Shown here in pieces: positions 61,833 through 64,000 of a stretch of DNA of 64,000 nucleotides. Source of the DNA: JAIBJN01 sp963802795 (lineage in GTDB: Bacteria; Actinomycetota; Thermoleophilia; Gaiellales; Gaiellaceae); contig CAWDJV010000004.1 of the NCBI GenBank assembly GCA_963802795.1, forward strand, positions 372,001-436,000. The letters are read 5' to 3'. The notes beneath the pieces are model-generated. The model did no database searches and was not told the DNA's origin. It worked only from the letters and a program-made list of their open reading frames with translations. Numbering within the stretch: the first letter of the stretch is position 1; each line of letters opens with the position of its first letter. A program made the position numbers and the translations under genes.

Positions 61833-62426
61833 TCAGGCGCCGGTCAGCTCGGCTGCGATCTCGCAGAAGGGAAAGTCCTCTGCGAAGCCGGGGTGCGGTC
61901 CGTGCACGGACACGTGTGTCTCTTCGATGAACTCCGCCCCGGGGAGGCCGTCCCCGAGCGTGTCGAAGAGAGCCGTGGTGCGGATGACGCCGCGGTCCCG
62001 CACGACGACCTTGCCAGCCGAGTCCTCGATCACGAACGGCTGACCGGCCTCGATGGCGGTGAACTCGTAGATGTTCCCCTTGACCTGTGTGGCCTTGATC
62101 TCGCTGAACAGGCCGTTGCCCCGAATCACGAACCACTGTCCCGTCTCGGGGTTGGTGACCACGTCTCGGAACGAGAAGTTGTCCTTGGCGTAGAAGGCCT
62201 CGCCGCCCTTGTCGGCGCGGACAAGGAAGTGGCCGCTGAACTCGGACTCGACGTCGAGCGTAAAGCCGCAGTCGTCGAAGCTGGACGAGTCGGTGCCCGA
62301 GTAGAAACCCTTCTCGACGACCTTGGCCGCCGCGGGGCTTGCCCCGATCACGAGCAGTGCGATCACCGACAAGGCCGCCAGGCAGGCCACTGCCGATTTC
62401 TTCATTCGTCGATCCCCAAGCGCCAT
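61833..62426 (-). CDS. Secreted protein of unknown function
   Basis: 197 residues from an ATG with AAAGGAGG 7 bases upstream; an internal Met8 (MKKSAV) is an alternative start. Signal peptide KKSAVACLAALSVIALLVIG then ASPAAAK. The mature domain (about 165 residues) is soluble, with FDDCGFTLDVESEFSGHFLV, NFSFRDVVTNPETGQWFVIR and FIEETHVSVHGPHPGFAEDF, a beta-rich pattern found in many small actinobacterial exported proteins. Two cysteines may form a disulfide. Function unknown. Confidence 0.75.
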   Translation of the reverse strand: MALGDRRMKKSAVACLAALSVIALLVIGASPAAAKVVEKGFYSGTDSSSFDDCGFTLDVESEFSGHFLVRADKGGEAFYAKDNFSFRDVVTNPETGQWFVIRGNGLFSEIKATQVKGNIYEFTAIEAGQPFVIEDSAGKVVVRDRGVIRTTALFDTLGDGLPGAEFIEETHVSVHGPHPGFAEDFPFCEIAAELTGA

Positions 62427-62464
62427 CTGGCGCCTCCTTTCCTGCTGCCGCAGTCGGCAGGTGG

Positions 62465-62480
62465 ACGTGTCGTCACACGT
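62465..62480. promoter_or_regulatory. Perfect inverted repeat in the divergent promoter region
   Basis: ACGTGT-CGTC-ACACGT, a 6+6 palindrome with a 4-base spacer, 39 bases upstream of the secreted-protein start and 142 bases upstream of the oxidoreductase. A likely regulator site. A further AGGCCCT...AGGGCCT hairpin lies at 62513-62537. Confidence 0.45.
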
Positions 62481-62621
62481 TAAGATCCACGAGCCGCGCG
62501 TCAAGAGGGGAAAGGCCCTAGTCGTCGCTCAGGGCCTGCCCTAGGGATTCAGCCTCGAGATCGGCCGGGAGCGTTCGAGACTCTTGCTGGAAAGATTCTT
62601 TCTAGAGAAGGAAGGTTCGCC

Positions 62622-63530
62622 ATGAGCCCGATCCCAGCGACCATGCACGCAATCCGCCTCCACGCCCCGGGCGGCCCCGCCGGGCTTGTCGGCGAACGGG
62701 TCGAAACCCCGTCGCCGGGGCCGGGTGAGACGCTCGTCCGGGTGCACGCGGCCGCCGTCACGAGGGACGAGTTGGACTGGCCGTCCGACCGGCTTCCCGC
62801 GATTCCGTCCTACGAGCTCTCGGGGGTCGTCGCCGCGACCGCGCCCGACGTCGGCGGCGTGGCCGTCGGAGACGCTGTCTACGCGCTCGCCGACTTCGAG
62901 CGCGACGGCGCCGCGGCCGAGTACGCGGTCGTCCCGGCGGCGCTGCTCGCTCCGAAGCCGCAATCGCTCAGCCACGTCGAGAGCGCCGCCGTCCCCCTCG
63001 CCGCGCTCAGCGCCTGGCAGGCGCTCTTCGACCACGGCCGGCTGACGACCGGCCAGCGGGTGCTCGTCCACGGGGCGGCCGGCGGAGTGGGAAGCTTCGC
63101 CGTCCAGCTCGCGCGCCACCGTGGGGCGCACGTGATCGGCACGGCGTCGAGCTCCGGAGTCGAGACGGTTCGTGAGCTCGGCGCCGACGAAGTCGTCGAC
63201 AACACGACGGCGCGCTTCGAGGAGGCCGTCGAGCCCGTCGACCTCGTCTTCGACACGGCCGGCGGCGAGGTGCTCGAGCGCTCGCCGGCGGTTCTGCGCG
63301 AGGGCGGGAGGCTCGTGTCGGTCGCCGAGGAGCCCGCGGCCGACGGCGTCTACTTCATCGTCGAGCCCAACCGCGGGCAGCTCGTCGAGATCGGCCGCCT
63401 CGCCGACCAGGGCGAGCTGCGCCCGCTGGTCGACTCCGTCTTCCCTCTCGCCGAGGCGCGGGCCGCGTTCGAGCGCAGCATGCAGCCGGGCAAGCGTGGC
63501 AAAGTGGTCCTCCGCGTCGTCGATGACTAG
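62622..63530 (+). CDS. Zinc-independent quinone oxidoreductase, MDR family
   Basis: 302 residues. The GroES-like N-terminal fold starts MHAIRLHAPGGPAGL; ELSGVVAATAPDVGGVAVGD and the nucleotide-binding RVLVHGAAGGVGSFAVQLAR (about residues 145-164) follow, then FDTAGGEVLERSPAVLREGG. No zinc ligands are visible, as in NADPH:quinone oxidoreductases. An AAGGAAGG-type ribosome binding site precedes the ATG. The stop overlaps the next gene's start. Confidence 0.9.
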   Translation: MSPIPATMHAIRLHAPGGPAGLVGERVETPSPGPGETLVRVHAAAVTRDELDWPSDRLPAIPSYELSGVVAATAPDVGGVAVGDAVYALADFERDGAAAEYAVVPAALLAPKPQSLSHVESAAVPLAALSAWQALFDHGRLTTGQRVLVHGAAGGVGSFAVQLARHRGAHVIGTASSSGVETVRELGADEVVDNTTARFEEAVEPVDLVFDTAGGEVLERSPAVLREGGRLVSVAEEPAADGVYFIVEPNRGQLVEIGRLADQGELRPLVDSVFPLAEARAAFERSMQPGKRGKVVLRVVDD

Positions 63531-64000
63531 CCAGGTGAAAAAAGGGGAGGAGTTCCGGGCGCTGCACGCCGGCGAGCCGTTCGTGATCCCCAATCCGTGG
63601 GACGCGGGCTCGGCCCGTGTCCTGGCCGCCCTCGGGTTCAAGGCGCTGGCCTCGACCAGCTTCGGCTTCGCGTTCACACTCGGCCGCCTGGACGGCGGCG
63701 TCACGCTGGACGAGGTGGTCGAGCACGCCGCTTCGCTCGACCAGGCCACCGACCTTCCTGTCTCGGTTGATCTCGAGCACGGCTACGGCCCGGATCCCGA
63801 GGACGCCGCGCTCGCGATCACCAGGGTCGCGGAGGCCGGTGCGGTCGGCGGCTCGATCGAGGACTTCGACCCGGGCGGCCGCATCTACGAGCCGAGCCAC
63901 GCCGTCGAGAGGGTCGCGGCCGCCGCCGAAGCCGCCCACAGCCTGGCGTTTCCATTCACGCTGACGGCGCGGGCCGAGAACCACATCCGCGGCAATCCCG
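63523..64000 (+). CDS. Isocitrate lyase/PEP mutase superfamily protein (3' partial)
   Basis: The first 159 residues are present; the right edge cuts the rest. GEPFVIPNPWDAGSARVLAA is the usual opening of the carboxy-PEP mutase-like group; FKALASTSFGFAFTLGR, DLPVSVDLEHGYG with the Mg-binding acidic residues, and GGSIEDFDPGGRIYE follow. The family cleaves or forms C-C or P-C bonds next to a carboxylate; the catalytic-loop KxxC motif of true isocitrate lyases is not seen in this part. Starts in an 8-base overlap with the oxidoreductase. Confidence 0.88.
   Translation, partial: MTSQVKKGEEFRALHAGEPFVIPNPWDAGSARVLAALGFKALASTSFGFAFTLGRLDGGVTLDEVVEHAASLDQATDLPVSVDLEHGYGPDPEDAALAITRVAEAGAVGGSIEDFDPGGRIYEPSHAVERVAAAAEAAHSLAFPFTLTARAENHIRGNP

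Noticed and set aside
1..64000. CRISPR arrays, tRNA genes, rRNA genes and IS elements
   Set aside because: No regularly spaced repeats, no tRNA cloverleaf apart from the tmRNA ends, no rRNA-like sequence and no transposase motifs were found by eye.

Overview
The window is high-GC DNA with dense reading frames, many GTG/TTG starts and 4-base start/stop overlaps. The gene order hpf, secA, prfB, ftsE, ftsX, ctpA, RNase R-type gene, smpB, ssrA, together with XdhB/CoxM-type oxidases and a split core-MetE, suggests an actinobacterium, plausibly of the deep-branching Thermoleophilia type. That placement is inferred from gene content; no rRNA gene is present to confirm it. No tRNA, CRISPR array, IS element or integrase was seen.

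Layout. 1-3527: dipeptide/oligopeptide ABC importer (permease cut by the left edge). 3569-6143: an orphan anti-sigma factor, then atpD-atpC without the other ATP synthase genes. 6144-9209: a disturbed insertion-like stretch holding a frame-broken secreted Ig-like protein, a 5' metH scrap and a second, damaged copy of the atpC 3' end. 9210-18015: sulfur/methyl metabolism (two MetE-like barrels, a glutamate-cysteine ligase-like gene, ahcY, mtnA) interleaved with envelope and nucleotide-sugar genes (LCP protein, two nucleotidyltransferases, cupin). 19049-26635: a ROK repressor divergent from a sugar ABC importer, sugar kinase and dehydrogenase, probably for xylose or a related sugar. 26723-29726: ComF and a secreted metalloprotease. 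29831-42548: the housekeeping block hpf to tmRNA, with small secreted and Ltp-domain proteins on the minus strand. 42602-47398: a KdpD/KdpE-like two-component pair, a small unknown protein and a KimA-like APC permease, likely a potassium-uptake cassette. 47518-57897: accessory genes (Thr-rich lipoprotein, DUF839/PhoX-like protein, sarcosine/dimethylglycine dehydrogenase, choline-kinase-like protein, flavin monooxygenase, LuxR regulator, ArsR-SRPBCC fusion, short CBS protein). 58113-61768: three-subunit molybdenum hydroxylase. 61833-64000: secreted protein, quinone oxidoreductase and a PEP-mutase-like gene cut by the right edge.

The most striking pattern is about 40 apparent frame breaks confined to a handful of accessory genes. 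In seven of these loci every break I could place is a single extra base (+1), nearly always C or G and usually forming a CG dinucleotide, while the essential genes nearby are intact. This may be a systematic sequence error, but it is not what neutral decay normally looks like. A real programmed +1 frameshift (CTT TGA C) is present in prfB. Several genes (ahcY, secA, prfB, the ArsR fusion, the molybdenum hydroxylase, the choline-kinase-like gene) have a TANNNT-like -10 box only 6-9 bases before the start codon, so leaderless transcription looks common.
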